Shown piece after piece: positions 40,066-47,868 of a stretch of DNA of 64,000 nt. The notes under the pieces were generated by a model that worked only from the letters and a program-made list of their open reading frames with translations, was not told where the DNA came from and did no database searches. The position numbers and the translations under genes were made by a program. The number at the start of each line of letters is the position of its first letter. The stretch's first letter is position 1. Source of the DNA: Amycolatopsis thermoflava N1165 (GTDB lineage Bacteria; Actinomycetota; Actinomycetes; Mycobacteriales; Pseudonocardiaceae); NCBI RefSeq assembly GCF_000473265.1, contig NZ_KI421511.1, positions 6,527,909-6,591,908 of the forward strand, in the 5' to 3' direction.

Positions 40066-40218
40066 TCACCGTTTCGCTGCCCGGTGCGCCCGGACGCAGG
40101 CGCGGCAATCGCCCCAGTAGAACCAGCGGTCTCGCCACCGGCCCCTCGCGTAGCGGATGCCGCACCAGGTGACCGCGCTGCCGTCCTTGTTCTGCGCTCG
40201 CATCCAATGAGCAGGCAT
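40066..40218 (-). CDS. Tiny basic zinc-type protein, 50 aa
   Basis: The frame from ATG 40218 reads HWMRAQNKDGSAVTWCGIRY followed by WGDCRACVRAHRAAKR, a C...CxxC...H pattern with GGGAGACGA upstream. Too short for automated callers, but the composition and spacing match its neighbours. Confidence 0.55.
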   Translation of the reverse strand: MPAHWMRAQNKDGSAVTWCGIRYARGRWRDRWFYWGDCRACVRAHRAAKR

Positions 40219-40228
40219 CGTCGTCTCC

Positions 40229-40399
40229 CTACCGCTTGCCCGCGTAGCGCCGGTTGAGCTCTCGGACGCACCTGCCGCAGTCGATCCGCGAGTTCCGCGC
40301 GATCTTCGCCGTCGCGCTCATCCGCTTCCCGCACAGCGCCAGCCGGTCGACGCACGCGTGCACCGTGCCGAACAGCCACTCCCGCATCCCCAACTCCAT
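40229..40399 (-). CDS. Tiny zinc-type protein, 56 aa
   Basis: ATG 40399. Reads REWLFGTVHACVDRLALCGK, then DCGRCVRELNRRYAGKR. Cysteines in CxnC and CxxC fit a zinc site. It ends in AGKR like the gene before ends in AAKR, so the two may be related duplicates. Confidence 0.52.
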   Translation of the reverse strand: MELGMREWLFGTVHACVDRLALCGKRMSATAKIARNSRIDCGRCVRELNRRYAGKR

Positions 40400-40409
40400 G
40401 GCCAGCCCC

Positions 40410-40574
40410 TCACGCCGGGTAGATCGGCCGGTTGTCGCGCATCCACTGCGCGTCCTCGATCTCCGTCTTCGTCGGCGGCCGAGGTCCGTTCCTCTCCTCG
40501 GCGATCCCCTTCGCGAGGGCGTCCATCACCTGCTTCACCTTGGCCTCGTCCACCGGCGCTGGCTTCTTGCTCAT
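40410..40574 (-). CDS. Small hypothetical protein, 54 aa
   Basis: ATG 40574 with GGGAGCGATGG region upstream. The product is polar and helical (VDEAKVKQVMDALAKGIAEE) ending in AQWMRDNRPIYPA. Unknown function. Confidence 0.48.
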   Translation of the reverse strand: MSKKPAPVDEAKVKQVMDALAKGIAEERNGPRPPTKTEIEDAQWMRDNRPIYPA

Positions 40575-40634
40575 CCCATCGCTCCCTTCCGCCCCCGAAA
40601 ACCGCCCTGACTTGCGGCTTAGGGCTCTAGCGGC

Positions 40635-40802
40635 TCAGTACCCGCGCTCCTTCAGGAGCTTCTGGACCCGCTTCTCATAGACCTTCGGCTGGCCGATGTC
40701 GCGGCCGAGCTGCCGAAGCCGCGCCACCTCCTGTGCGTCGTACTGGTCGCGGTGATGACGCGCCTCAATCGCGGGCCGCTCGTCCTCCGGGATCTCCGTC
40801 AT
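40635..40802 (-). CDS. Small helical protein, 55 aa
   Basis: ATG 40802 is preferred (GGAGGCGAG upstream); an earlier ATG at 40,817 is in frame. Sequence is charged and helical (QYDAQEVARLRQLGRDIGQ, KRVQKLLKERGY). Unknown function. Confidence 0.52.
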   Translation of the reverse strand: MTEIPEDERPAIEARHHRDQYDAQEVARLRQLGRDIGQPKVYEKRVQKLLKERGY

Positions 40803-40885
40803 CTCGCCTCCTCTCACAGGTCGAGCCGTCGGGCGAGTACCTCGACGACGTCACTTTCTGTACTTGCAACACGGGTGGATCATTG

Positions 40886-40996
40886 GGTGACGGCCAGGGT
40901 GATCACGATGAAGCGAGGTGAATCCTCACCATGCCGGCCACCTGGGCTGGTCACCCGTCCTGAACAGGGGAAATGTGAGGAAGGTGATCGAGGTGA
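40886..40996. repeat. GGTGA repeat cluster, candidate clt-like locus
   Basis: Five GGTGA copies (40886, 40898, 40917, 40983, 40992) and two inverse TCACC copies (40926, 40951) fall in 111 bp with no coding frame, immediately 3' of the TraB-like translocase. Longer agreement: GGTGATCA at 40,898 and GGTGATCG at 40,983. Plasmid TraB proteins bind short direct repeats in such a place. The surrounding 40,803-41,043 holds no gene. Confidence 0.45.
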
Positions 40997-41043
40997 GCGG
41001 GGTGGAAGCCCTATCCCGCACCTGATCAAGCTACCCGTTTCCG

Positions 41044-43275
41044 TCATTGCAGGTCGTCCTCCTGACCGCGCGCGGCGACCGCTTGACGGACACGCTCCGT
41101 GCGCACCATCGGGTAGCCGCCCTGGCTGCCGCGTTTCACGCCGAGCTGCTCGAGTTGCTCGACCAGCGCCTCCCCAGTCAGGTCCTCGTACGCCCGGTAG
41201 CCCGGCGCCAGCTCGCGCAGCCGACGCGGCACGTCCGCCGCGCGCACCGCCGACTCGGTGCCGAGCACGGCAAGCACGTCGTCGAGCAGGTCCCGCGCTG
41301 CCGGCCGAGCCGCCGCTGCCGCGCGCAAGGCCTTCGCGCGGTCGGCGATGTCGTAGGCCTGCTCCGTCGAGATGTAGTGGGTCCGGACCGTGGTATGCGT
41401 CGCGCCGTTCGGCAGGTCCATCGACTCGCCGGGCGCGAGCACGACGGTGCCGCGGTCGAGCCCGGCACGCAGGGCGTGCGGCGCGGCGCCCGTGTCGACG
41501 GCTGCCTCGCCGAGGGCCATCTTGGCGATGGACTCGGTGCCGACGTACAGGCTGGCGCGGATCATCGCGCCCTCGCGCACGAGGACGGGCAGGTTGCGGT
41601 TCGTCGGGTTCTGCGCGAACTCGAGGAAGTGGATGTTGACCGCGCGGGCCTGGTCGTGCAGGGCCTGCGCGGCGCGCGCGGCGCGCGACTTCTTCCCGTC
41701 GCCGCCGATCTCCCCGCCGTCGGGGTGGACGGTGGCGCAGGTGAACAGCTTCTGGATCTCGTCGACGACGATGAACAGCGGTTCGAACCCGGAGCCGGGC
41801 AGTGACGAGGCGCGGTCGATGTCGCCCTTGCGACCCATCGCGCGCCACCGGTCGTAACGGCGCTGCATCTCCGCGACCGCCCATTCGAGCATGTCGCAGG
41901 TCGCGATGAAGTTCTCGTCGCCCGCGCCCTCGATCAGCTCCTCGGCGAGCCCCTCGAACATCGACCAGTCGCCGAACCCCTTGAGGTCGGCGATCCGGAT
42001 CCTGGTGCTCGGGTCCAGGCCGAGCCACAGCACCAGCGCGCGGGCCGCGGCGGTCTTGCCCTGCTTCGACAGGCCGGCGAGCAGGAAGTGCTGCTGCAGC
42101 AGGTTCAGCTCGACCGGGTCGCCCTTGAGACCGACGCCCCAGGGCATCCGGTCGCGGTAGATGTCGACCGGCCCGAAGTCCGGATCGAGCAGCGGGGACG
42201 GCGGTACGTTCTGGTCGAGGGCACCGCTGTTCGCGACCCAGAGCGTGAACACGCGCTCGGAGTCCGGGCTGCCCTCGATGTGGACCTCGTGCGCCTTGCG
42301 GTCCAGGTTCCCGGCCAGCGTCTCGCGCACCGCGAGGATCTTCTGGGTGGTCACCTGCGGCGGCAGGGTGATCTCGACCTGCGCGCCGGGCCCGCGCCGG
42401 TGGATCATCCCGAGCATCCGCGCCCCGTGATCCGGGTCGGCCTCGATCGCCTTCCGCAGCGGCGTGATCCCGAGATCCCGCAGCGCGGCGGCCACGATCG
42501 TCGGGGTGATGTTGACGACCTCGCCGCGCGGCTCGGGCGGGTCCGTCCAGGCCGGCAGGTTCCAGGTCGAGTGCATCCGGCCCTGGTTCCACAGGTACAG
42601 CAGGCCACCCGCGGTGACGAGCCCGGCGATGAGGCCGAAGTAGGCAACGACCAGCCAGTACGTCCAGGTGATCGCGTCGACCACCCGCCCGAGCGGCGCG
42701 ACGATCAGCCCGGCGTCGCCGGCGTGCACGGCGAGGACGACCCCGAGCACGAGGAGCAGCCCCGCCACGGTGCCGAACGCGATCGCGGCGGACTTCGCCA
42801 GCTCCTTCGGCGCGCCGAGCAGGTCCATGCGCCGGTCGTGGCGGCGCTGCTTCGCCTGCTCGGCCTTCGCCTCCCACAGCTCCAGCCGGTCGAGGTCCCC
42901 GGCCGCCTCCAGCCGGGCCAGGATCCGCTCGTACCGGCTGTTGCTGCGGGCCTCCCACGCGCGCTTCGCCACCACGCTCGCGCCGGCCACGACGTAGGTG
43001 CCGTGCCGGAGAAGGACGCGCCCGGCCGCTCTGGTGCGTTCGTGGGTGGCGACCGTGCGCGCGACGCGGGCGACGGTGACGACGTCCTGCCGGTAGCCCT
43101 GCAGCCGCTCGAGCGCCTTGGCGCGCTGGAGCCTGGCGTACTCCTCCGCGGATAGGAGTTCGCCCTCCAGCACGTTGGTGTCCGCTGGCTCCAGCTCGTC
43201 TCCAGCGCGCCGCAGCGGCAGGTGCCGGACCTCCGCGAGCGGCGCCTCGCCGGGCTCCTCGCGGTCGCTGGTCAT
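41044..43275 (-). CDS. TraB-like FtsK/SpoIIIE DNA translocase
   Basis: The 743-aa product from ATG 43275 has two membrane spans (about residues 162-185 and 198-225), then the motor: Walker A FLLAGLSKQGKTAAAR (about 395-410), the IADLKGFGDW segment, Walker B PLFIVVDEIQKLF (about 500), and a C-terminal winged-helix end (LVEQLEQLGVKRGSQGGYPM). This layout matches FtsK-like proteins of actinomycete integrative conjugative elements, such as TraB, which move double-stranded DNA between hyphae. It overlaps the DUF2637 gene start by four bases. A phage role in DNA translocation or partition is the alternative. Confidence 0.85.
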   Translation of the reverse strand: MTSDREEPGEAPLAEVRHLPLRRAGDELEPADTNVLEGELLSAEEYARLQRAKALERLQGYRQDVVTVARVARTVATHERTRAAGRVLLRHGTYVVAGASVVAKRAWEARSNSRYERILARLEAAGDLDRLELWEAKAEQAKQRRHDRRMDLLGAPKELAKSAAIAFGTVAGLLLVLGVVLAVHAGDAGLIVAPLGRVVDAITWTYWLVVAYFGLIAGLVTAGGLLYLWNQGRMHSTWNLPAWTDPPEPRGEVVNITPTIVAAALRDLGITPLRKAIEADPDHGARMLGMIHRRGPGAQVEITLPPQVTTQKILAVRETLAGNLDRKAHEVHIEGSPDSERVFTLWVANSGALDQNVPPSPLLDPDFGPVDIYRDRMPWGVGLKGDPVELNLLQQHFLLAGLSKQGKTAAARALVLWLGLDPSTRIRIADLKGFGDWSMFEGLAEELIEGAGDENFIATCDMLEWAVAEMQRRYDRWRAMGRKGDIDRASSLPGSGFEPLFIVVDEIQKLFTCATVHPDGGEIGGDGKKSRAARAAQALHDQARAVNIHFLEFAQNPTNRNLPVLVREGAMIRASLYVGTESIAKMALGEAAVDTGAAPHALRAGLDRGTVVLAPGESMDLPNGATHTTVRTHYISTEQAYDIADRAKALRAAAAARPAARDLLDDVLAVLGTESAVRAADVPRRLRELAPGYRAYEDLTGEALVEQLEQLGVKRGSQGGYPMVRTERVRQAVAARGQEDDLQ

Positions 43276-44090
43276 GCCGGGCCGACCTCGCTGGAGCCCG
43301 CGCTGGACCCTGCTGGTGTGCGCCTGGTGTCGGCTGGAGCCAGCATCGCGAAGCCGCACACCACCATGAGCCCGTCGACCCCGAGCGGGCCCACGAGCGC
43401 GCCGAGGGGGGCGTAGTTCCACGACAGCAGCACGTCGTGGATGTGGCCGTAGGAGATGACCGCCCCGACCACCGCCACCAGGCCGACGCCGCAGTAACGC
43501 GCCAGCGCCCATCCGAGGCCCTCTGGCCAGCGGGTGCGGGACAGCACCTCGACGGCGATGATCAGCAGGACCGGCCACACCGCGGCACCGAGCTGCGTGT
43601 CGAGGCGAGGGGACCAGTCGGGCCCGGCGCCCTCGGGCGGGATCCGGGCGGCCAGAACGTTCGCGGCGATCGACACCACCGAGCCGACGATGAACCCGCA
43701 CCACGCGACTGCCTTACCGCCCCGCGGCCGGGCGCTGGAGACCGGCTGGTGTGCTCGTTCTCCAGCTGGATCCAGCTCGCCAGCAGGCTCAACTCCTCGA
43801 CCCGAGGTTCCGTCGGCGACGGCTGGCCGGCCCGCCGTGTCCTCGCTGTCGGGCCCCCGGCCTGGCGGCTCGTCAGGATCGGATGGCGGCTCGCTGGATC
43901 CAGCCGGGGCGTCGTCTCCAGCCCGCCGCGCCAGCTCCTCCAGGGCGCGCCGGACCCAGTACTCGTTCAGCCCGGTCCGTTCGATCAGCGTCGGCCGCCC
44001 GGGCGCCTTCCTGCCCTCCTTGGTGGCCTGCTGGATCTCCACCTGGACCAGCTGGACAGCGTCCTCCAGCTCCACCACCGGGGTGCTCAC
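43272..44090 (-). CDS. DUF2637/SpdB-like membrane protein
   Basis: The 272-aa product has an N-terminal winged-helix-like part (TEERTGLNEYWVRRALEELA-type segment at residues about 36-58), a Pro/Ser/Asp-rich linker, then four hydrophobic spans (KAVAWCGFIVGSVVSIAANV, AAVWPVLLIIAVEVLS, YCGVGLVAVVGAVISYGHIH, PLGVDGLMVVCGFAML). This is the DUF2637 topology found in plasmid spreading proteins (SpdB). It probably works with the adjacent translocase at the membrane. Confidence 0.82.
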   Translation of the reverse strand: MSTPVVELEDAVQLVQVEIQQATKEGRKAPGRPTLIERTGLNEYWVRRALEELARRAGDDAPAGSSEPPSDPDEPPGRGPDSEDTAGRPAVADGTSGRGVEPAGELDPAGERAHQPVSSARPRGGKAVAWCGFIVGSVVSIAANVLAARIPPEGAGPDWSPRLDTQLGAAVWPVLLIIAVEVLSRTRWPEGLGWALARYCGVGLVAVVGAVISYGHIHDVLLSWNYAPLGALVGPLGVDGLMVVCGFAMLAPADTRRTPAGSSAGSSEVGPA

Positions 44091-44362
44091 TGCGCATCAC
44101 CACCGGCCGGGCGCAGCTCGTGCACGGCCCACAACACAGCCGCGAGCACGGCCGCCACGGCGAACCACGGCGACACGAACACGGCGAGCACCGTCGGCAC
44201 GGCCACGCCGCTCAGCTCGAGCAGGTGGTACCCGACCCACGCCACCACCCTCGTCGTGCGGGTGGGGCCGGGGGCCGCCGCGGGGCGGGTGACGAGCTGC
44301 CCGCGCGGCTGCACGGCGTGGTCCGGCGCGCTCGGGGTCGGGACGGGGTCAGGCGTAGACAT
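44087..44362 (-). CDS. Small two-span membrane protein, 91 aa
   Basis: Polar N-terminus, then YHLLELSGVAVPTVLAVFVS and WFAVAAVLAAVLWAVHEL as two spans. Coupled by overlap to the DUF2637 gene. Probably a spread (Spd-type) accessory of the transfer module. Confidence 0.65.
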   Translation of the reverse strand: MSTPDPVPTPSAPDHAVQPRGQLVTRPAAAPGPTRTTRVVAWVGYHLLELSGVAVPTVLAVFVSPWFAVAAVLAAVLWAVHELRPAGGDAQ

Positions 44363-44603
44363 TGCAGGATTCCTTGGCGGGTGTGGTCGGATCGGCGAAG
44401 AACTGGTTCACCGGCCTCGCAGGAACGGTGTTGGCGAGCCGGGCGACCGAGCGGTCCACCCGCCGCGCCGCGACCTCGATGACGCGCGCGACGAGAACGA
44501 ACGGGAGCCGCAGCAGGTGCAGCAACAGGAACAGGTTGAGCGCCGCGACTACCTTGATCAGCGCCCAGGTGCCCTTGGTCTGGAGCACGTCGAACAGAGA
44601 CAT
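44349..44603 (-). CDS. Small membrane-associated protein, 84 aa
   Basis: ATG 44603 chosen for the GGAGG site. One hydrophobic segment (IKVVAALNLFLLLHLLRLPF), then a basic helix (RVIEVAARRVDRSVARLAN). Overlaps the next gene's start. Likely another membrane accessory of the transfer module. Confidence 0.62.
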   Translation of the reverse strand: MSLFDVLQTKGTWALIKVVAALNLFLLLHLLRLPFVLVARVIEVAARRVDRSVARLANTVPARPVNQFFADPTTPAKESCNVYA

Positions 44604-44663
44604 CGCGACCTCCTGGTCGGACGGCGTGGGTTGGCGAGCTGGGTCGCCCACCCAGGCCGGGGG

Positions 44664-44804
44664 TCACCGCTTTCCGCGGCGATCGGTTCCTTCGAGCTTG
44701 CGGATGTCCTTGCTGGACTGGGGCGCGGTCTCGCGCCAGGCGCGCTTGGTCTCGCGCGCGTACTCCTTGGCGGACTCGATGGCGTTTTTCACGGTCTCCT
44801 TCAC
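44664..44804 (-). CDS. Small charged helical protein, 46 aa
   Basis: GTG 44804 follows GGAGAAC. Sequence KETVKNAIESAKEYARETKR and a basic end DRRGKR suggest an amphipathic DNA-binding helix. Unknown family. Confidence 0.5.
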   Translation of the reverse strand: MKETVKNAIESAKEYARETKRAWRETAPQSSKDIRKLEGTDRRGKR

Positions 44805-44875
44805 GGCGTGTTCTCCTTCGTTTCGTGGTGGGCCGTCGGGCGGACGTGCGAGTGACCGTCCGCCGCTCGCCGCGA

Positions 44876-44965
44876 TCACTTCGGCCGGTACTTGTCGGAT
44901 GCGGGGCAGGTCGGGTTCTGACAGCTGCCGCCGGAGATCGGCTGTTTACAGCTCACGCAGGGCAT
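44876..44965 (-). CDS. Tiny zinc-knuckle protein, 29 aa
   Basis: ATG 44965 with GGAGG upstream. MPCVSCKQPISGGSCQNPTC has four cysteines in CxxC-x8-C-x4-C, ending in DKYRPK. Too short for most gene callers but well formed. Confidence 0.5.
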   Translation of the reverse strand: MPCVSCKQPISGGSCQNPTCPASDKYRPK

Positions 44966-45052
44966 TCGTGCCTCCTGGGTTTCGGTGGGGACGGGCCCGG
45001 CCGACGCGTGGGGAGGTTCCTTGGGGGAGGGCGCGCCGGCCGGGGGCTTGGG

Positions 45053-45095
45053 GGCCCGCGCTCAACCCCAAGGGGGCGGTGGGGGAGCGCGGGCC
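45053..45095 (-). terminator. Terminator for leftward operon
   Basis: GGCCCGCGCT (45053-45062) pairs with AGCGCGGGCC (45086-45095), two bases past the stop of the gene ending at 45,098. Confidence 0.6.
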
Positions 45096-45097
45096 GG

Positions 45098-45349
45098 TCA
45101 CCGACGCTGTAACGCCGGGACCTGGTCGGTGAGGTGCCCGTCGATGACGGGCGTGTCGAGCTGGTCGGCGCGGGTGCGGAGGGCGGTGGCGAGCTGGTCG
45201 TTCGCGGTCGCCACGGCGCGCAGCATCTCGGGGCCGGGGACCGCCTCGAAGCTGCCGACCTGGCCGTAGACGCTGACCAGCGTGGCGAGCCGCTTCCCGA
45301 GGGCGTGCATGGCGTGCACCAGCTCCTCGTCGGTGGGGTCGTGGCTCAC
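45098..45349 (-). CDS. Hypothetical helical protein, 83 aa
   Basis: GTG 45349 with GGAG upstream. Helical sequence (EELVHAMHALGKRLATLVSV, EMLRAVATANDQLATALRTR) without known family. Its start overlaps the upstream gene's stop. Confidence 0.55.
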   Translation of the reverse strand: MSHDPTDEELVHAMHALGKRLATLVSVYGQVGSFEAVPGPEMLRAVATANDQLATALRTRADQLDTPVIDGHLTDQVPALQRR

Positions 45350-45582
45350 GAGCCTGCTCCTTTCTCCACGTAGACGACGATGGGCGCACAGCGCGGGCAC
45401 CATGGGCCGCTGTTGTAGGCGTTGGCGACCTGCTCGCGCAGGTGCTTCTCCGGGTTCGGCTTGTCCAGCTCGCATACCGGCGAGACGAAGGTCAGCCGCG
45501 GGTCGCCGAGCTGCTGGGCGAGGTAGCGGTGGCGGAGCCCGTCGGTGTATTCGCGGGCCAGCAGCTCGTTGCGGTCGTTCAT
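45346..45582 (-). CDS. Small Cys-containing protein, 78 aa
   Basis: ATG 45582. Contains NELLAREYTDGLRHRYLAQQ, SPVCELDK and GPWCPRCAPIVVYV. Cys pairs fit a zinc ribbon. Coupled to both neighbours. Function unknown. Confidence 0.56.
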   Translation of the reverse strand: MNDRNELLAREYTDGLRHRYLAQQLGDPRLTFVSPVCELDKPNPEKHLREQVANAYNSGPWCPRCAPIVVYVEKGAGS

Positions 45583-45788
45583 CACTCGGCTCCCTGGTGG
45601 GCGGCTTCGCAGCCCTGGCAGACGCTGATCGGGGGCTTGCGCCGTTCGCGGGCGACGATGTAGCTGGCGCCGCACAGCAGCTGCACGACTGTTCCCGCGC
45701 GGGGCTTGCGGTGCAGGCGCGTGCGGTGCTTGTAGCCGCCGACGACCGGCCGGTACGAGGGCAGCGGGAACCACAGGCGCGCGCTCAT
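45582..45788 (-). CDS. Small zinc-type protein, 68 aa
   Basis: Contains VVQLLCGASYIVARERRKPP and ISVCQGCEAAHQGAE with a CxxC...H site. N-terminus basic and aromatic. Overlaps both neighbours' ends. Function unknown. Confidence 0.58.
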   Translation of the reverse strand: MSARLWFPLPSYRPVVGGYKHRTRLHRKPRAGTVVQLLCGASYIVARERRKPPISVCQGCEAAHQGAE

Positions 45789-46231
45789 GGCCGCTTCCGA
45801 TCGAGGGCGTACTTCACGGCCATCGCCTCACGCACGTTGTCGATGTGCTCATCGGCGCTCTGCAGACCGGGGAGGAACACACGGGGGCCGCCGCCGACCT
45901 GGAAGAACACGCGGATGTCGACGACGCCAGCGATGACACGGGTCGTGGCGCCGGCCTTGGTCCGCGCCGCGGTCGGGAACGGAAGCTCCCCGCGGGTGGT
46001 GTTCGCGCCGCGCTGGCGGCGCATGGCTTCGGTCGCTGCCTCGCGCACGTTGTTGATGTGCTCGCCGCCGGATTGCAGGCCCGGCAGGATCACCTCGTCG
46101 GCGCCGTCGATCTGGAATGCGAGCTGCGCGCCGCCCTGCGTGTCGATGACCCCGGCGGCGACCTGGGTGGCTTCCCCGGATTCCGTCACGGCTGCGGTGA
46201 GGAGCTTCGTGACCCATCCTTGGCCGTCCAC
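45785..46231 (-). CDS. Protein of two tandem repeats, unknown family
   Basis: The 148-aa product (GTG start) is an internal duplication: residues about 7-70 and 82-142 align, both with AGV(I/V)D, a strand ending in LPGLQS, and (D/E)HI(N/D)NVREA. Each unit looks like two or three strands and a helix. No known family recognised. It is the first gene of the leftward unit, divergent from the XRE regulator across the operator region. Confidence 0.62.
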   Translation of the reverse strand: MDGQGWVTKLLTAAVTESGEATQVAAGVIDTQGGAQLAFQIDGADEVILPGLQSGGEHINNVREAATEAMRRQRGANTTRGELPFPTAARTKAGATTRVIAGVVDIRVFFQVGGGPRVFLPGLQSADEHIDNVREAMAVKYALDRKRP

Positions 46232-46268
46232 CGCGCGCCTCCAGTAGTAAAGTGCTGGCCGGAGCGGA

Positions 46269-46319
46269 TGTTTCCAACCGTCTCCGTTGTTTCCGGTTCA
46301 ATGGAAACACGTGGAAACA
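46269..46319. promoter_or_regulatory. Four GTTTCC/GGAAAC operator half-sites
   Basis: TGTTTCC at 46269-46275 and 46288-46294 face GGAAACA at 46303-46309 and 46313-46319, giving nested inverted repeats between the divergent genes. Probable binding sites of the XRE protein or another regulator controlling both directions. Confidence 0.7.
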
Positions 46320-46371
46320 GATCGCGCAACCTCGGCTTCAGGGGTCGTGCATTCCGCCGTTGACGTGCCAT

Positions 46372-47274
46372 ATGCTGATTGCCGTGGCTGGAAACAAGAC
46401 GGCGAAGCGGCACGCGCTCAGCACCGCGCTGAAGAATCTGCGTGAGGAGCAGGGGCTGACGCTGCGCGCCCTCGCGGAGAAGGCCGGCTATGAGCACGCC
46501 GGCACGATCCAGCGCTGGGAGACGGGGCAGCGGACTCCGCAGCTTGAGGATGTCGGGCGCCTTCTGGACGCGATGGAGGTGCAGGGCGAGCGGCGCGAGG
46601 AGGTCATCGCCTACGCGAACGGCACGGACGAGCCGCGGTGGCTGGCGATCACGCTCCCTGAGCAGCGCGCGATGCTGTCGGCGCTGATCGACTTCCAGTC
46701 CACGGCGAAGGAGATCGTCGCTGTCTCACCGTTGCTGATCCCTGGTCTGCTGCAGTCCTCCGAGTACATCCGGGCCTTGATGGTCGAAGGTGGCGTCCCA
46801 GCCGACGAGCTGGGAACCCGAGTCGCTGTGCGTGTCGGCCGGCGCGACGTGATCACCCGCCGCAACCCTGCGAACCTGACCGCGATCATCGGCGAGGCTG
46901 CCTTGCGGCAAGTCATCGGCAGTCGCGAGATCATGGTCGGCCAGCTGCGCTACCTCAACGAGCTGGGTGCGCTGCCGAACGTCGAGATCCGGGTGCTGCC
47001 GTTCACCTCCGGCTGGCATCCGGCCCTTGAAGGTCCGTTCACGCTGATCGAGGGCGAGCAGCCCGTCGTGAACCTGGAGAACCGCCGGTCGGGGCTGTTC
47101 CTGCACGAAGAGGCCGACCTTGAGCTGTACCGGGACGCCGTGCGCTTCATGCTCGGCGGCGAGATCGAGCGCAAGCGCGGCGAGCCGGGACAGGGGAGGA
47201 AGGTGGCGATGAGCCCGGCCGCATCCGCCGAGCTCATCGCCGAAATCGCCAACGAGATGGAGACGACGGCATGA
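46372..47274 (+). CDS. XRE-family regulator with DUF5753 domain (WhiJ-like)
   Basis: The 300-aa product has an N-terminal helix-turn-helix (STALKNLREEQGLTLRALAE, TIQRWETGQRTPQLEDVGRL) and a C-terminal DUF5753 domain with WLAITLPEQRAML, IPGLLQSSEYIRALM and ADLELYRDAVRFML. This pairing with a downstream DUF397 gene is widespread in actinomycetes, in development-linked regulators and proposed toxin-antitoxin-like modules. Here it may govern lysogeny or transfer. ATG 46372; GTG 46384 is an alternative start. Confidence 0.87.
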   Translation: MLIAVAGNKTAKRHALSTALKNLREEQGLTLRALAEKAGYEHAGTIQRWETGQRTPQLEDVGRLLDAMEVQGERREEVIAYANGTDEPRWLAITLPEQRAMLSALIDFQSTAKEIVAVSPLLIPGLLQSSEYIRALMVEGGVPADELGTRVAVRVGRRDVITRRNPANLTAIIGEAALRQVIGSREIMVGQLRYLNELGALPNVEIRVLPFTSGWHPALEGPFTLIEGEQPVVNLENRRSGLFLHEEADLELYRDAVRFMLGGEIERKRGEPGQGRKVAMSPAASAELIAEIANEMETTA

Positions 47275-47474
47275 GTCTAGACCCGACCCCCGACATCCCA
47301 GGGGGATTCCGAAAGTCGAGTTTCAGCACGAACAACGACAACTGCGTCTACGTCAAGGATCTACCCGGCGGCGGCCGGGTTGTCCTCGACAGCAAGACCG
47401 GCATCACCCAGACGTACACCGAGGGCGAGTGGCAGGCGTTCATCGTGGGCGTGAAGGCCGGCGAGTTCGACTGA
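47271..47474 (+). CDS. DUF397 protein
   Basis: The 67-aa product has the DUF397 pattern (FRKSSFSTNNDNCVYVKDL, then VVLDSKTG and FIVGVKAGEF). It overlaps the XRE gene by four bases. DUF397 proteins act with their cognate XRE partner, probably by antagonising its DNA binding. Confidence 0.88.
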   Translation: MSLDPTPDIPGGFRKSSFSTNNDNCVYVKDLPGGGRVVLDSKTGITQTYTEGEWQAFIVGVKAGEFD

Positions 47475-47486
47475 GCCCGCGCCGCG

Positions 47487-47525
47487 AGAAGGCCCCGGCG
47501 TCGCAGTAGGGCGCCGGGGCCTTCT
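47487..47525 (+). terminator. Terminator after XRE-DUF397
   Basis: AGAAGGCCCCGGCG and CGCCGGGGCCTTCT form a perfect 14-bp stem with an eleven-base loop, twelve bases past the stop. It also faces the leftward gene ending at 47,550. Confidence 0.9.
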
Positions 47526-47549
47526 GTCGCTCGATGCTGGTGGCCGCGC

Positions 47550-47768
47550 CTAGGATTTCCGCTCGCGCAGCAAGGCCTTCACGACGAGCCACGCCACGCC
47601 GACGGCGAGGCCGATCCACAGCACCGTGTTGTTGGTGTGCGTCGGGCTGTTCGGGTCGGCCTGGGTGGTCTGGATGACCACGGAGAAGACCCCCACTGCG
47701 ATGAGCACGAGCGCTGCGTACCCGAGCACCCGCGTGTACTTGTTCGATATCCCCGGCTTGTTCGCCAT
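47550..47768 (-). CDS. Small two-span membrane protein, 72 aa
   Basis: ATG 47768. Two hydrophobic segments (VLGYAALVLIAVGVFSVVI and TVLWIGLAVGVAWLVVKALL) joined by a polar loop (TTQADPNSPTHTN). Ends RERKS. Resembles holin-like or spread-type membrane proteins but has no assignment. Confidence 0.66.
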   Translation of the reverse strand: MANKPGISNKYTRVLGYAALVLIAVGVFSVVIQTTQADPNSPTHTNNTVLWIGLAVGVAWLVVKALLRERKS

Positions 47769-47868
47769 TCCCGGAACCCGTCCCTTCCTGATCAGCTCAG
47801 GTGTCGTGTGTGTGAGCCGCGGCGTTACTGCACGGCCGACTGGTTCGGCGGGCTGTGATGTCCCGGGC

